Source of the DNA: Planosporangium spinosum
GTDB taxonomy: Bacteria; Actinomycetota; Actinomycetes; Mycobacteriales; Micromonosporaceae
NCBI RefSeq assembly: GCF_049999945.1
Contig: NZ_JBLYUB010000024.1
Span: 44,746 to 108,745, forward strand
Length of the DNA stretch: 64,000 nucleotides
Reading direction: 5' to 3'
The position numbers and the translations under genes were made by a program. Each line of letters begins with the position of its first letter. The first letter of the stretch is position 1. Under the pieces are notes generated by a model. That model made no database searches. It saw only the letters and a program-made list of their open reading frames with translations, and was not told where the DNA came from. This document shows, in pieces, positions 44,926 through 56,536 of the stretch.

Positions 44926-45924
44926 TTATACGGTGAGCACGATCCGGAAACGCGCCTGCCCGGCCATCATCTTCTCGTAGGCACGGTCCGCCTCCTCCAA
45001 GGGCATCGTCTCCACCATCGGCCGCACGCCCGTCAGGGCGGCGAAGCGTAGCGTGTCCTCGCTGTCCTTGCCGGTGCCGGACGCGTGGCCGGCGACCATC
45101 CGACTGTCCTGGATGAGGTCGCCCGCGGAAATCTGCAGCGGTTCGGCGGGAACGCCCACCACGACCAGCCGGCCGCGTGGCCGCAGGCCACCCACGACCG
45201 CCGTCGTGGCCACGGAGCTGGTGACCGTGGACAGCACGGTGCGGGCGCCGCCCAGCCGCATCAGGTCGACAGCGACGTCGACACGCCTGCTGTCCAGATA
45301 ATGATGCGCGCCGAGCTGCCGGGCGAATTCGGCCTTCTCCTCGCCGCGGGCGACGGCCACCACCTCGAAGCCCATCTTGTTGGCGAACTGCACGCCGAGA
45401 TGGCCGAGCCCACCCAACCCGACGATGGCGACCAGGTCGCCCGCCCGCGCGCCACTTTCGCGTAGCCCGCTGAAAGTGGTGACCCCGGCGCACATCAGCG
45501 GCGCGGCCTCGATGTCGGATAGCTCGTCCGGCACGGCCGCAAGAGCGTCGGCCGGAGCGAGAACGTAATCGGCATAGCCACCATCGGCCGACAGCCCGGT
45601 GACCCTCCCGGCGCTGCAGGAGATGAAGTCGCCTTCTCGGCAGGGCGTACACGTGAAGCAGGCGCCGCCGAACCACCCGATACCGGCACGCTGGCCGACG
45701 TGCCACTGCGTCACGCCCTCACCAACGGCCTCGACCGTGCCCGCTACCTCGTGCCCGAGCACCCGGGGGTAGGTGCTGGCCATGCCGTCCTTGGCCATAG
45801 CGTCGCTGTGGCAGACGCCGCAGGCAGCGGTTCGCACCAGGACCTGCCAGCGTCCGGGCTGCGGGACCGCCCGCTCGACCAGCTCGAAGTCCGCCCCAGG
45901 CTTGGGCACCTGTACTGCGTGCAC
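44926..45924 (-). CDS. Zinc-dependent alcohol dehydrogenase, AdhA/propanol-preferring type
   Basis: A 332-aa medium-chain dehydrogenase. Catalytic zinc ligands are in TAACGVCHSDAM and LGHEVAGTVEAVGEG. The structural zinc region ACFTCTPCREGDFISC is followed by the nucleotide fold VAIVGLGGLGHLGVQFA. The GTG at 45924 has AAGGGAG five nt upstream; an ATG seven codons earlier is the alternative. The gene is monocistronic, next to the intron scar. The substrate is not deducible. Confidence 0.88.
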   Translation of the reverse strand: MHAVQVPKPGADFELVERAVPQPGRWQVLVRTAACGVCHSDAMAKDGMASTYPRVLGHEVAGTVEAVGEGVTQWHVGQRAGIGWFGGACFTCTPCREGDFISCSAGRVTGLSADGGYADYVLAPADALAAVPDELSDIEAAPLMCAGVTTFSGLRESGARAGDLVAIVGLGGLGHLGVQFANKMGFEVVAVARGEEKAEFARQLGAHHYLDSRRVDVAVDLMRLGGARTVLSTVTSSVATTAVVGGLRPRGRLVVVGVPAEPLQISAGDLIQDSRMVAGHASGTGKDSEDTLRFAALTGVRPMVETMPLEEADRAYEKMMAGQARFRIVLTV

Positions 45925-46387
45925 TCCCGCTCCCTTCGGGGCCACCAGCTGTGCCTCGAAGACGTGAGTTCTACCCGACCCCTCGTCGCCTTAACCCCAA
46001 TAGGTGACCCCCACAGGCTCAGCACCTGCGACACACGGCATTAGGAACTGCCGATCAACAGCCGGCGGTGACCCGGTGACCCGCTTCCCCGCCGGTCACG
46101 ACCCGGTCACCGTGGTTATCGCCGTTGGCCGCCACATCGGGCACGCAACGGGCACGACCGAAACGCAGCGTCCACCTCGACCACGCGGATTCGCGTTACG
46201 CCGGCGGTGCCCAACCACGCCCGGTCAGCTCAGCCTGCCGCCCCCATTGCGAACAAGAACGCAAACCCATGCCCGGTGAGGATCGCCCGACGGCAGCCAG
46301 GTCAGCGCTCGATTATGGCCGTGGGGCGCGACCTGCAGCGACAGCACGGCACTTCACGTGAGCCCCGGTAGCCGGCACATGATCACC
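45925..46387. other. Intergenic region, no gene recognised
   Basis: Short overlapping frames are present on the plus strand, but none shows a motif or good ribosome site. The first 100 bp should hold the alcohol dehydrogenase promoter. Confidence 0.4.
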
Positions 46388-46531
46388 CTATTTGACGATG
46401 TGCCCGGTCCCATCGGGGCCGCAGACGACGACAAACCTCGCCGTGTACCCTCCGGAGCGGTTCACGGGCATTGTTGTCACCGCCAACGCCTCACCGCAGT
46501 TCAGGTTCGGGCATCGCGCCTGCTCGCTCAT
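46388..46531 (-). CDS. Small cysteine-containing hypothetical protein
   Basis: A 47-aa ORF, MSEQARCPNLNCGEALAVTT onward, ending GTGHIVK. The CPNLNC pair and a third cysteine (VVCGPD) resemble a zinc-ribbon-like fold. GAGAGAGG precedes the ATG. No neighbour hints at a role. Confidence 0.4.
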   Translation of the reverse strand: MSEQARCPNLNCGEALAVTTMPVNRSGGYTARFVVVCGPDGTGHIVK

Positions 46532-46972
46532 GCCTCTCTCACCGACTCGACTGACCCTGGGTCTCTTGCGCGTCAACACGGATCGGTTGCTGCTGGGCGC
46601 GTCTTAGCAAGCGCGCTCCTTCGCTCGGTGAACATATGGTGAACACGCTTAGGCGGCACATTGCCCGGTCGATGGTCGGGGAACCACGCCGCTCGACGGC
46701 AACGTCCTGCGGCGCCTGGACCAGGTCGACACCGTCATGCTCGACGCCCGCGCCGTGAGTACCAGCCGTTTCACCGTCGGCGCGGCGGCGGGATGCCAGT
46801 TCTTGATTGCGGTAGGGCACGCGCAGCGGGCGTTGCCGTTGCACATTCTCAGTGAACGCCGGCGCCGTGACCGCGGCTGGCGGGACACTGGCGGACCTGC
46901 CCAAAGGCCGTGTAGCACCCACGTGATTGGGCAGGCATTACACCGGCGCAAACCCAGCGGAGGGACGTGCCG
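46532..46972. other. Region of decayed sequence before the truncated NmrA copy
   Basis: A frame from about 46675 reads PLDGNVLRRLDQVDTVMLDA, faintly like the phosphorylation region of P-type ATPases but lacking DKTGT. From about 46850 the DNA resembles 50210-50338, upstream of the intact NmrA gene. Confidence 0.3.
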
Positions 46973-47140
46973 ATGCCGGATGGGTCACCCGTTCTCGCCA
47001 CCGGTACAGCGGGAGGTGTGGGAGCGGCCGGCCGGAGCACGATGGAACTCCCGCGGCACCGGGACGCGCCGGTCGGTGCGTTCGTGCGGCGGCGTACCGC
47101 GTCGGCCATCCGGACGTTCGAACAGCGGAGTAACCAGTGA
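46973..47140 (+). pseudogene. Truncated NmrA-type NAD(P)-binding ORF, leader of the flavin oxidoreductase
   Basis: A 55-aa ORF starting MPDGSPVLATGTAGGVGAAG that parallels the start of the intact gene at 50339 (MPDGSPVLVTGAAGGVGAVG), including the ribosome site AGCGGAGGGACGTG. After about 45 codons the similarity stops and TGA overlaps the GTG of the flavin oxidoreductase (GTGA). It is the decayed end of a duplicated segment that now couples to the downstream gene. Confidence 0.6.
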
Positions 47141-48153
47141 AGATCTCTGCCCAGTTTGCGACCTCGCTGGACTCGCCGGAGCATATCGCTGTCGCCGAAC
47201 GACTGGGCTACGCGCGGGCGTGGTTGTTCGACACCCCGCAGCAAAATCCGGACGTGTGGATGATGCTGGCGCTGGCGGCCGAACACACCGAGCGGATCGG
47301 GTTGGGCCCCGGGGTGCTCGTGCCCGCGTTGCGGCATCCGATGGTCAACGCGGCGGGCGCCGCGGCGCTGGAGGCGCTGGCGCCGGGGCGGACCGCGGTC
47401 GCCTTCGGTACCGACTCCACCGGCGCCCGGGCGATGGGCGCCAAGCCCAGCACGTGGTCGTATATGAGCAACTACATCGACGCCTTCCGGCGCCTGCTGC
47501 GAGGCAAGACCGTCGAGTGGGACGGCGGTCGAATGCGCATGCTCCACCCCACCGGTCATGCTGCGCCCCGATCGGTCGAGGTGCCGGTGCTGATCTCGGC
47601 GCTGGGACCGAAGGGACTCGCTGTTACGCGTGAGCTCACCGACGGCCTGTTCACCGTCAACGGCGAGACGGCGTCCGCCCGCGAGTTCACCTGGGCCGCC
47701 CTGGGCGTGCACGGCGCCGTCCTGGCCGACGGCGAAGCGCTGGACTCACCTCGGGTACAGGCGGCCGCAGGCCCAGGTAACGCGCTGGCCTTCCACTTCG
47801 CCTACGAGGCCGGTGCCGACGTCGCGGCCTTGCCCGACGGGCAGGCGTGGCTGGCGGTGATCCAGCGGGTCCCGGAGCGCGACAGGCATCTCGCGGTTCA
47901 CGATCAGCACCTCGTCACGCTCAACGCCGCCGACGAAGCCGCCTGGGCGGCGGGAAGCTGGACCGCGATCCCGACCACGACGGTCACCGGGTCGGCGAGA
48001 CAGCTCCGGCAGCGCCTGTCCGCGTTCGCCGAGGACGGCATCACGGAGATCGTCTACCAACCGACCGGGCCCGACATCGCGGGCGAGTTGGAGGCATTCA
48101 TCAAGGCGGCGAACAAGCTGACGACGGGAGGTCGTCGACATGACGACAGCTGA
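47137..48153 (+). CDS. LLM-class flavin-dependent oxidoreductase
   Basis: A 338-aa luciferase-like TIM-barrel protein with typical segments: AERLGYARAWLFDTPQQ, ERIGLGPGVLVPALRHP, ALEALAPGRTAVAFGTD and VPVLISALGPKGL. FMN or F420 could be the cofactor. GTG start at 47137; its 3' end overlaps the SDR gene by 14 bp, so the two enzymes probably act on one substrate. Confidence 0.87.
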   Translation: MKISAQFATSLDSPEHIAVAERLGYARAWLFDTPQQNPDVWMMLALAAEHTERIGLGPGVLVPALRHPMVNAAGAAALEALAPGRTAVAFGTDSTGARAMGAKPSTWSYMSNYIDAFRRLLRGKTVEWDGGRMRMLHPTGHAAPRSVEVPVLISALGPKGLAVTRELTDGLFTVNGETASAREFTWAALGVHGAVLADGEALDSPRVQAAAGPGNALAFHFAYEAGADVAALPDGQAWLAVIQRVPERDRHLAVHDQHLVTLNAADEAAWAAGSWTAIPTTTVTGSARQLRQRLSAFAEDGITEIVYQPTGPDIAGELEAFIKAANKLTTGGRRHDDS

Positions 48154-48898
48154 GCAGGGACAAGGCGCGGTGATCGTCACCGGCGCCAGTCGGGGTATCG
48201 GCGCCGCGATCGCCGAGAGGCTGGCCGAGGACGGGTACGGCGTGGTGGTCAACTACGCGACGGACGCCGAGGGCGCCGAGTCGGTGGTCTCTACCATCCG
48301 CGCCCGCGGCGGTCGGGCGGTGGCCGTGCGCGCGGACGTGACGGCACCGGACGACGTCGCGGGCCTGTTCGACCGGGCGCAACGCGAGCTGGGGCCGCTG
48401 GCCGCGCTGGTCAACAACGCCGGGACGACCGGCGAGCGGGGCCGCATCGACGAGCAGGACGCAGACCACCTGGCCCGGCTGATGCAGATCAACGTCGTGG
48501 GCCCCATGGTGTGCGCCAAGCACGCCGTGCAGGCGATGTCCACCGCGCACGGCGGCTCCGGTGGCTCGATCGTCAACATCGCCTCGATCGGCGCCCAGGC
48601 GCCCCCCGGCATAAATGGATTCGTGCCGTACGAGGCCACCAAGGGCGCCGTGGTGTCGTTCAGCCGTGGCCTGTCCAACGAGGTCGCCCCAGAAGGGATC
48701 CGGGTCAACAGCGTCTCGCCGGGCGTCATCGACACGGAGATGGCGGCGGCGACCCCCGGAGCGAAGCAGGCCGCCGCGAGCAGCCCGATCGGTCGCGCGG
48801 GCCGGCCCGGCGAGATCGCCGCAGCGGTGTCGTGGCTGGTTTCGCCTGCGGCATCGTACGTGACCGGCACAGACATCACCGTCTCCGGCGGCCTTTGA
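48140..48898 (+). CDS. SDR family oxidoreductase
   Basis: A 252-aa short-chain dehydrogenase: cofactor loop VTGASRGIGAAIAERLAE, NNAG in ALVNNAGTTGE, catalytic serine in IVNIASIG, YxxxK in PYEATKGAVV. Basic residues after the second strand are lacking (NYATDAEGAE), which leaves NAD or NADP open. It is coupled to the LLM oxidoreductase. Confidence 0.92.
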   Translation: MTTAEQGQGAVIVTGASRGIGAAIAERLAEDGYGVVVNYATDAEGAESVVSTIRARGGRAVAVRADVTAPDDVAGLFDRAQRELGPLAALVNNAGTTGERGRIDEQDADHLARLMQINVVGPMVCAKHAVQAMSTAHGGSGGSIVNIASIGAQAPPGINGFVPYEATKGAVVSFSRGLSNEVAPEGIRVNSVSPGVIDTEMAAATPGAKQAAASSPIGRAGRPGEIAAAVSWLVSPAASYVTGTDITVSGGL

Positions 48899-49196
48899 CC
48901 GACGCGTGCCGGGGACCGCTCGGTCGCCCAGCCCGACATTCCGCGGTGCCCGACGGCAGCAGACGGTGCCGATGCCCGGCTGGGCACGCGCCGACCCGGG
49001 ACATCGCTGGGTACATCCAGGCCAAGACCGCTCCCCCAGACGGAGTCGAGACACCGACGACAGTCGGTGCCACCACGAGTGAACGGATCCGGTCACGGCA
49101 TCAGCCGGCGCCCCCTGGCACCAGCCGATCGGCGTCGACATCATCGGCCTGAGCGTGGGCGGCGAGGCGCGCGGACCCGTCCGATCGCGGGTGTGG

Positions 49197-49823
49197 TCAG
49201 GTCTTCGTGAGCGCCGAGGTGATCTGGCCGACGAGCACCGCGAACGGCATGTCGAGCGCGGCGTAGACGGCGTTGGCGAGGGGGTCGGCGTTGTCGGCGA
49301 GGATCTCGACCATGGCGCTGGAGTAGTCGATCGGCACCACGCCGGCCTGCTGCAGGCGCAGCAGCCCCGCCTCGCGCTTGGCCGGTGAGAAGGTACCGGA
49401 GGCGTCAATCACGGCGTACGCGTCGAACCCCTCGGCCGTCGCGCTGATGGCGGGGAACGCGAGGCACACCTCGGTGGAGATGCCCGTGATGATCAGCTTG
49501 TTCCGGCCGGTCGCCCGGATCGCGGCGTTCACCCGGGGGTCGTCCCAGGCGTTGACCGTCGACCGGTCGATGATGTCGAGGTCGTCGGGCAGCACCGCGG
49601 CCAGCTCAGGGATGACCGGTCCCCACATGCTGTCCGCCGCGGTGGTGGTCACCACCAACGGCAAGCTCAGGACCTGGGCGGCCCTGGCCAGAGCCACCAC
49701 GTTGTGCTTCAGCTCCCCGATGGGGATGTCGCGCACGCCGCTGTACAGGCCGACCTGGTGGTCGATGATCACCACGGCGGTGTTGTCGCGGGTGAGCCGC
49801 TCGGTGAACCTGTTCGCGGGCAT
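49197..49823 (-). CDS. Isochorismatase-like hydrolase (YcaC type)
   Basis: A 208-aa cysteine hydrolase. The catalytic aspartate is in VVIIDHQVGLYSG (about residue 21), the lysine-bearing loop is around residues 80-110, and the nucleophile cysteine is in ITGISTEVCLAFPA (about 118). YcaC-type proteins have undefined substrates. It is convergent with the SDR gene, about 300 bp away. Confidence 0.85.
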   Translation of the reverse strand: MPANRFTERLTRDNTAVVIIDHQVGLYSGVRDIPIGELKHNVVALARAAQVLSLPLVVTTTAADSMWGPVIPELAAVLPDDLDIIDRSTVNAWDDPRVNAAIRATGRNKLIITGISTEVCLAFPAISATAEGFDAYAVIDASGTFSPAKREAGLLRLQQAGVVPIDYSSAMVEILADNADPLANAVYAALDMPFAVLVGQITSALTKT

Positions 49824-50338
49824 CGGGTCCTCCCTGGATAACCAGGGCCGGGAAGCCGGTCGCCCGGCGCTCCGGCAGAGGATCAGAACAAAGTCACTGA
49901 TTCTGACAGATCGTCGTCAATTACCAGTTTAGGTCGCCCAGCGGGGAGGCGTCCTACCTGCCGGCTACGGTTGCTCCGGACGTCATCCGAAGCGTTCGCT
50001 GGTGAGCCGTTGCAGGGTCGATGCGTGCGGCGACGGTCGGACCGGGTGACGTACAGCTCGTGGCGTGGCCGGCCTCGCCTACCTGGCGATCACCCGTGGC
50101 AGGGTCGACGCCGTCGCCTGGCGCTCGGCGGCTTCACCGCCGCCCTCGCCGCCATCGTCCGGCTCCGACTGATCACCGTGTACCGCCGGCTGGCCTTCGG
50201 CCCCGCGTTCTTCTCCGTGAACGCCGGGGCGGTGATCGCGGCTGGCGCGACAGTGGCTGACCTACTTAAAAGAACGTGTAGCGCCCGGTGGATCGGGCAG
50301 GCATTGCACCGACGCAAACCCAGCGGAGGGACGTGTCG
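49824..50338. other. Intergenic region; 3' part duplicated at 46850-46972
   Basis: No convincing gene. From about 50210 the sequence is clearly similar to the segment before the truncated copy at 46973, including GGGCAGGCATT, CGCAAACCCAGCGGAGGGACGTG and the following start. The duplication therefore included promoter and leader. Confidence 0.5.
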
Positions 50339-51277
50339 ATGCCGGATGGGTCACCCGTTCTCGTCACCGGTGCGGCCGGAGGCGTTGGTGCCGTCGGCCG
50401 GGCCACGGTGGAAATCCTGCGCAACCGGGACGTGCCGGTCCGTGCGTTCGTGCACCGCGAGGACGAACGTGCCGAGGCCCTACGCGCGGCCGGCGCCGAG
50501 GTCGTGATCGGCGACCTGACCAAGGCATCCGACGTGATCGACGCGATGACCGGTTGCCGCCGCATGTATTTCGGCATGAGCGTGTCGTCTCGTTATCTGG
50601 AGGCGACGGTAACCGTGGCGGCCGCCGCCCGCGAGTACGGAGAGTTGGCAGCCCTGGTCAACATGTCGCAGATGACGGTCTCCCAGATGACGCTGACGAG
50701 CACGACGGAGTCGGACCAACAGCGCCAGCACTGGCTCGGCGAGCACGTGCTCAACTGGTCCGGCCTTCCGGTCGTAGACATACGGCCGACCGTCTTTCTC
50801 GAAAACCCCCTCTTCATGACGATCGCCGCCTCATCGATCACCAGGAGCGACACCCTCCGGTTGCCATTCGGCTCCGCACGCACGTCACCGATCGCCGCCG
50901 GAAACGTCGCCGAGGTGATCGCCACCGTGCTCGCCGACCCCGCATCGCACCTCGGCAAGACCTACGAGCTCACCGGGCCGCGGTCGCAGGATATGACCGC
51001 GATGGCCGCCGAGTACTCCGGCGCGTTGGGCCGCCCCGTCACCTACGTCGACGTTCCTCTCGAGCAATGGGTCGCCCAGGAGCTGAACCCGCTCAATCTG
51101 CCGGAACACCTGCGCGAGCACCTGACCACCATGGCGCGTCTGCACCGCGAGAACCGTTACGACCGGCTGACCCACGACGTCCAGGCCGTCACCGGACGGC
51201 AACCGACCAGCGTCCGCGACTGGGTCGCCGATCACGCCACGCTCTTCGCGCGGCCAACCGTCGGGCGGACGCCGTGA
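50339..51277 (+). CDS. NmrA/atypical SDR family NAD(P)-binding protein
   Basis: A 312-aa protein. The Rossmann loop is VTGAAGGVGAVGRATVEILR, and RAFVHREDERAEALRAAGAEVVIGDL shows the second-strand basic residues of NADP binders. It lacks a YxxxK motif and is like NmrA-type sensors and quinone or triphenylmethane reductases. GGAGGG lies 8 nt before the ATG at 50339. It stands upstream of a decayed DUF302 ORF. Confidence 0.88.
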   Translation: MPDGSPVLVTGAAGGVGAVGRATVEILRNRDVPVRAFVHREDERAEALRAAGAEVVIGDLTKASDVIDAMTGCRRMYFGMSVSSRYLEATVTVAAAAREYGELAALVNMSQMTVSQMTLTSTTESDQQRQHWLGEHVLNWSGLPVVDIRPTVFLENPLFMTIAASSITRSDTLRLPFGSARTSPIAAGNVAEVIATVLADPASHLGKTYELTGPRSQDMTAMAAEYSGALGRPVTYVDVPLEQWVAQELNPLNLPEHLREHLTTMARLHRENRYDRLTHDVQAVTGRQPTSVRDWVADHATLFARPTVGRTP

Positions 51278-51319
51278 CCCAACCGCAGCCCGCCCCGGTG
51301 TACTGGGTGGGTCCGCCGA

Positions 51320-51625
51320 TTGGCAATCGCGGTCGACGACTCGTTCGACGACGCCATCACGCGGTATGAGGCCGCTGTGCCCAGGTACCCGGCCGCACGC
51401 TTCGACCAACTCGAAGCCGACACCGGCAGATGGCAAACCGTGCTCGAGGTGGCCGACGCACTCGAGAAGCACGGATTTCTGATCCACGGCGACCTGGACC
51501 GCCGGTCCCTGATGGGCCTCGCCGGGGAGCACGGCGCGCTGCACCGCCCATCTGATGCGCAACCACACGAACGCCGAGAGGATGCGGGCAGCTCAACCCC
51601 GTACGGCGCGGTCCAAATCCGTTGG
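51320..51625 (+). pseudogene. DUF302-like protein, frameshifted
   Basis: The first frame reads IAVDDSFDDAITRYEAAVP and ADALEKHGFLIHGDL; after about 51535 another frame continues HLMRNHTNAERM, as in DUF302 proteins. At least one frameshift is needed and the end is lost. Confidence 0.45.
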
Positions 51626-51702
51626 CCACCTGCCCCGCTGATTCCATCCCGCTCCCCTGCCGTTGACCCGTTCCGATCCGGAGCCGGCGGCCGGTGGTCC
51701 AG

Positions 51703-51736
51703 GTGGTGGCCCGCCCCGCACGGGGCGGGCCACCAC
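51703..51736 (-). terminator. Hairpin terminator after the CBM13/beta-helix gene
   Basis: Perfect 16-bp arms (51703-51718 and 51721-51736) with a CA centre, 12 nt beyond the stop of the minus-strand gene. Confidence 0.8.
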
Positions 51737-51747
51737 GTGCGGACGGG

Positions 51748-53937
<2,190 letters not shown>

Positions 53938-54105
53938 GTTATCTTCCTTCGGGTAGGGGGTGGAGCGACCGGCGGGCGCGGGCGTGTCAGGCCTTCGCCG
54001 CGCTCAGGTCCTCGCCTGAGCTGGGGCGACGGGGCCCGACCGGGTCTGCGCTCGGCCGGGCCGAGTCCGTGGTGTGGTGATGACCTGGCGGCGATCGGGC
54101 CGGCC

Positions 54106-55485
54106 CTAGCCGGTGAACCCGGCCGTGATCTGGGCGAAGGCCCAGTCGGGCTGGGCGATGCCGGAACAGGTCTCCTGTACACCGCCGCCGGCGCACCCGC
54201 GGTCGCGGTTGACCGACCAGAACGCGAGCCGGGCGATGTGATTGGCGTTTGCCCAGTTGCGGACGTTGGTCCACACCGCCGTCGTGGTGATCTCGGACTG
54301 GTCTGAGTAGCCGTTCATGCCGGAGATGCCGACGTGGGCGTACGCCTGCGCGTCGGTCCAGCCGAAGGCCGTCTTCAGCTGGTTTTTCAGGCCGTTGGCG
54401 GCGTTGACGGTGTTGCCGTACATGTCGGCGCCGCCCCCGAAGTCGAACGGCATGATGGTGAAGACGTCGATGTTCGCGCCGAGGGCGGCGGCCTGGTTGA
54501 TCAGGCGGGTACCCCAGGAGCTCGGGCCGGTCGTCGACGTACCGAAGGTCACGATCGTCTTGATGCCCGGGTTGTTCTGCTTGACGATCTTAAGGGCGCC
54601 GAGGATCCGGTCCTGCACGACCGCGTTCTCGAACTCGTCGGTGTTTTCGATGTCGATGTCGATGTACTTCAGGTTGTAGGCGTTGATCACCTGCTGGTAC
54701 GCGCCCGCCAGCGCGCTCGCCGACGAGCAGTTCGGACCGAGCTTGTTGCCGCTCCACCCGCCGAAGGAGATCTCCACGTCACCGCCGTTGGCGCGGATGG
54801 TGTTGATGGTCGCCTGGTCCACGCCGCCGGTCAGGGGTCGGGAGCTGTCCCACATCGGCACGCAGCCGCCACCGGAGAGCATGAACGCCATGGTGACCTG
54901 CTTGATCCCGCTCGCGTTCATCACCGTGGTGATGTTCGGCGGGTTACCCCAGCCGTTGTAGTAGTACGGCGCGGCCATCACGCCCGGCGTGCCGCCGCTG
55001 GGGCCACCGGGGACGGTCCATTTCTGGTTGGCGCCGCCGGTGCAGTCCCAGAGCTGCAGCGGCGTGCCGTCGGCCGAGCTCACGTTGGTGGCGTCCAGGC
55101 ACTTGTTGGCCTGTGGATTGACCAGGTCGTGGCCGGCGGTGTACGTCCACTGCTGCGCGCCGGTGCCGTTGCAGTCCCAGATCTGCACCTTGGCACCGTT
55201 GGCCGTCGAGCCGCCGGAAACGTCCAGACACCTGCCGAGCGCGCGGATCGTACCGTCGCTGCCGACGGTCCAGCTCTGCGCGTTGGTGCCGTTGCAGGTC
55301 CATAGCTGCACCTGCGTACCGTTCGCGCTGTTGGCCCCCGAGACATCTACGCACTTGCCGCCGTAGCCGGCGATGACGCCCGTGCCGGCGGCGGTCGCGG
55401 CGCCCGGGTAGGCGATGACCGCGCCGAGTACGACAGCTGCTGCCACGAGCATCCGGCGCAGGTGCGCCGGTCGTCGAGCGTCCAT
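54106..55485 (-). CDS. Secreted chitinase, CBM13 + GH18
   Basis: A 459-aa exported enzyme. Signal peptide to about GAATAAG, CBM13 trefoil (about 35-160) closely similar to that of the neighbouring protein (NSANGTQVQLWTCNGTNAQS), a short GPSGG linker, then a GH18 barrel (about 170-459). The catalytic DxxDxDxE-like segment is LKYIDIDIENTDEFEN, with glutamate as acid. It resembles the chitinase type with a MAAPYYYNGWG start. AGGAG precedes the ATG. It is co-directional with the beta-helix protein but about 170 bp upstream. Confidence 0.9.
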   Translation of the reverse strand: MDARRPAHLRRMLVAAAVVLGAVIAYPGAATAAGTGVIAGYGGKCVDVSGANSANGTQVQLWTCNGTNAQSWTVGSDGTIRALGRCLDVSGGSTANGAKVQIWDCNGTGAQQWTYTAGHDLVNPQANKCLDATNVSSADGTPLQLWDCTGGANQKWTVPGGPSGGTPGVMAAPYYYNGWGNPPNITTVMNASGIKQVTMAFMLSGGGCVPMWDSSRPLTGGVDQATINTIRANGGDVEISFGGWSGNKLGPNCSSASALAGAYQQVINAYNLKYIDIDIENTDEFENAVVQDRILGALKIVKQNNPGIKTIVTFGTSTTGPSSWGTRLINQAAALGANIDVFTIMPFDFGGGADMYGNTVNAANGLKNQLKTAFGWTDAQAYAHVGISGMNGYSDQSEITTTAVWTNVRNWANANHIARLAFWSVNRDRGCAGGGVQETCSGIAQPDWAFAQITAGFTG

Positions 55486-55530
55486 GATGGGTTCTCCTGC
55501 AGGTGGGGGCGCCGGAAGGCGACACTAAAT

Positions 55531-55576
55531 CGAGAAACTTCGAATTGGTGACTTAGTTCATACCCTAAAATAGGGT
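55531..55576. promoter_or_regulatory. Possible regulatory elements before the chitinase gene
   Basis: ACCCTA-AAA-TAGGGT is a perfect inverted repeat (55562-55576). Nearby, CGAGAAACTTCGAA (about 55531-55544) resembles GAAAC/GTTTC-type carbohydrate-control boxes of actinomycete glycosidase genes. Both lie in an unusually AT-rich stretch upstream of the chitinase start. Confidence 0.35.
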
Positions 55577-55687
55577 TGACTGTAAAGACGATTTCCAATT
55601 TTGGTCCGGCGAACCGGACGCGGATCGTGGCAGGGGCGGACGCGGATCGCGGCAGAGGCGGACATCGATCACCGCTAGGCTGTGGCG

Positions 55688-56431
55688 ATGCGCGTTCTCC
55701 TGCCGTTGCCGGACCGCGACTTCGACGTCACCGAAGTGGCCGTGCCCTGGCAGCTACTGACTACGGCAGGGCACGACGTCGTGTTCGCCAGCGAGCAGGC
55801 CGGCACACCGTTGACGGCTGACCCCAAGCTGCTCACGGGCGTCATCCTCGGCCAACTCGGCGCCGAACCCGAACCCAAGCAGTACTACCGCGACCTGACC
55901 GAGACAGCGGCATTCCGGTCGCCGATCGCCTGGGCAGATCTCAAACCCGACGAGTATGACGGAATGATCCTCGCCGGAGGGCATGCGCCCGGCATGCGGC
56001 AATACCTCGACAGCAAGGTGCTACGCGACAAGGTCGCCCGGTTCTGGGCGCTGCGTCGACCGATGGGCGCCATTTGTCACGGAGTACTGGTTCTGGCCAG
56101 GACCCAGGACCCCGCCACCGGACGCAGCGTCATAGCCGACCGGCGCACGACGTGCCTACCGAAGTACCTGGAGCGCGGCGCCTACTATCTGACCGCCTGG
56201 CGACTCGGCCGGTACTACCGCACCTACCCCGAGTACGTCGAGGACGAGGTCACCGCCGCGCTGGACGACCCATCCCAATTCCACCGCGGACCCCGCACGA
56301 CCACCCGTGGAACGATGACCGATGATCGTCCCGCCTTCGTCGTCGAAGACGGCAACTACCTGTCCGCTCGCTGGCCCGGCGACGCGTACCTGTTTGCCAA
56401 ACGCTTCCTGGCGCTCCTCGACCGAGACTGA
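55688..56431 (+). CDS. DJ-1/PfpI family protein
   Basis: A 247-aa class-I-glutamine-amidotransferase-like protein. The nucleophile elbow is MGAICHGVLVLAR, with the acidic partner region in DGMILAGGHAPGM. There is an extra C-terminal stretch (YYLTAWRLGRYYRTYPEYVEDEV) as in kynurenine-formamidase-like or thiJ-type proteins of actinomycetes. ATG at 55688, or GTG six nt upstream. The function in this family ranges from glyoxalase to chaperone. Confidence 0.82.
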   Translation: MRVLLPLPDRDFDVTEVAVPWQLLTTAGHDVVFASEQAGTPLTADPKLLTGVILGQLGAEPEPKQYYRDLTETAAFRSPIAWADLKPDEYDGMILAGGHAPGMRQYLDSKVLRDKVARFWALRRPMGAICHGVLVLARTQDPATGRSVIADRRTTCLPKYLERGAYYLTAWRLGRYYRTYPEYVEDEVTAALDDPSQFHRGPRTTTRGTMTDDRPAFVVEDGNYLSARWPGDAYLFAKRFLALLDRD

Positions 56432-56536
56432 CTCGCACCTTCCCGCCGCCTGGCGCCAAGCCCCTACCTCGGCCGATCCGTTGTAGCGTGCCAGAACTCG
56501 ATGCATGGCCTCTGACCTTGGGCTTCATTGACCGGG

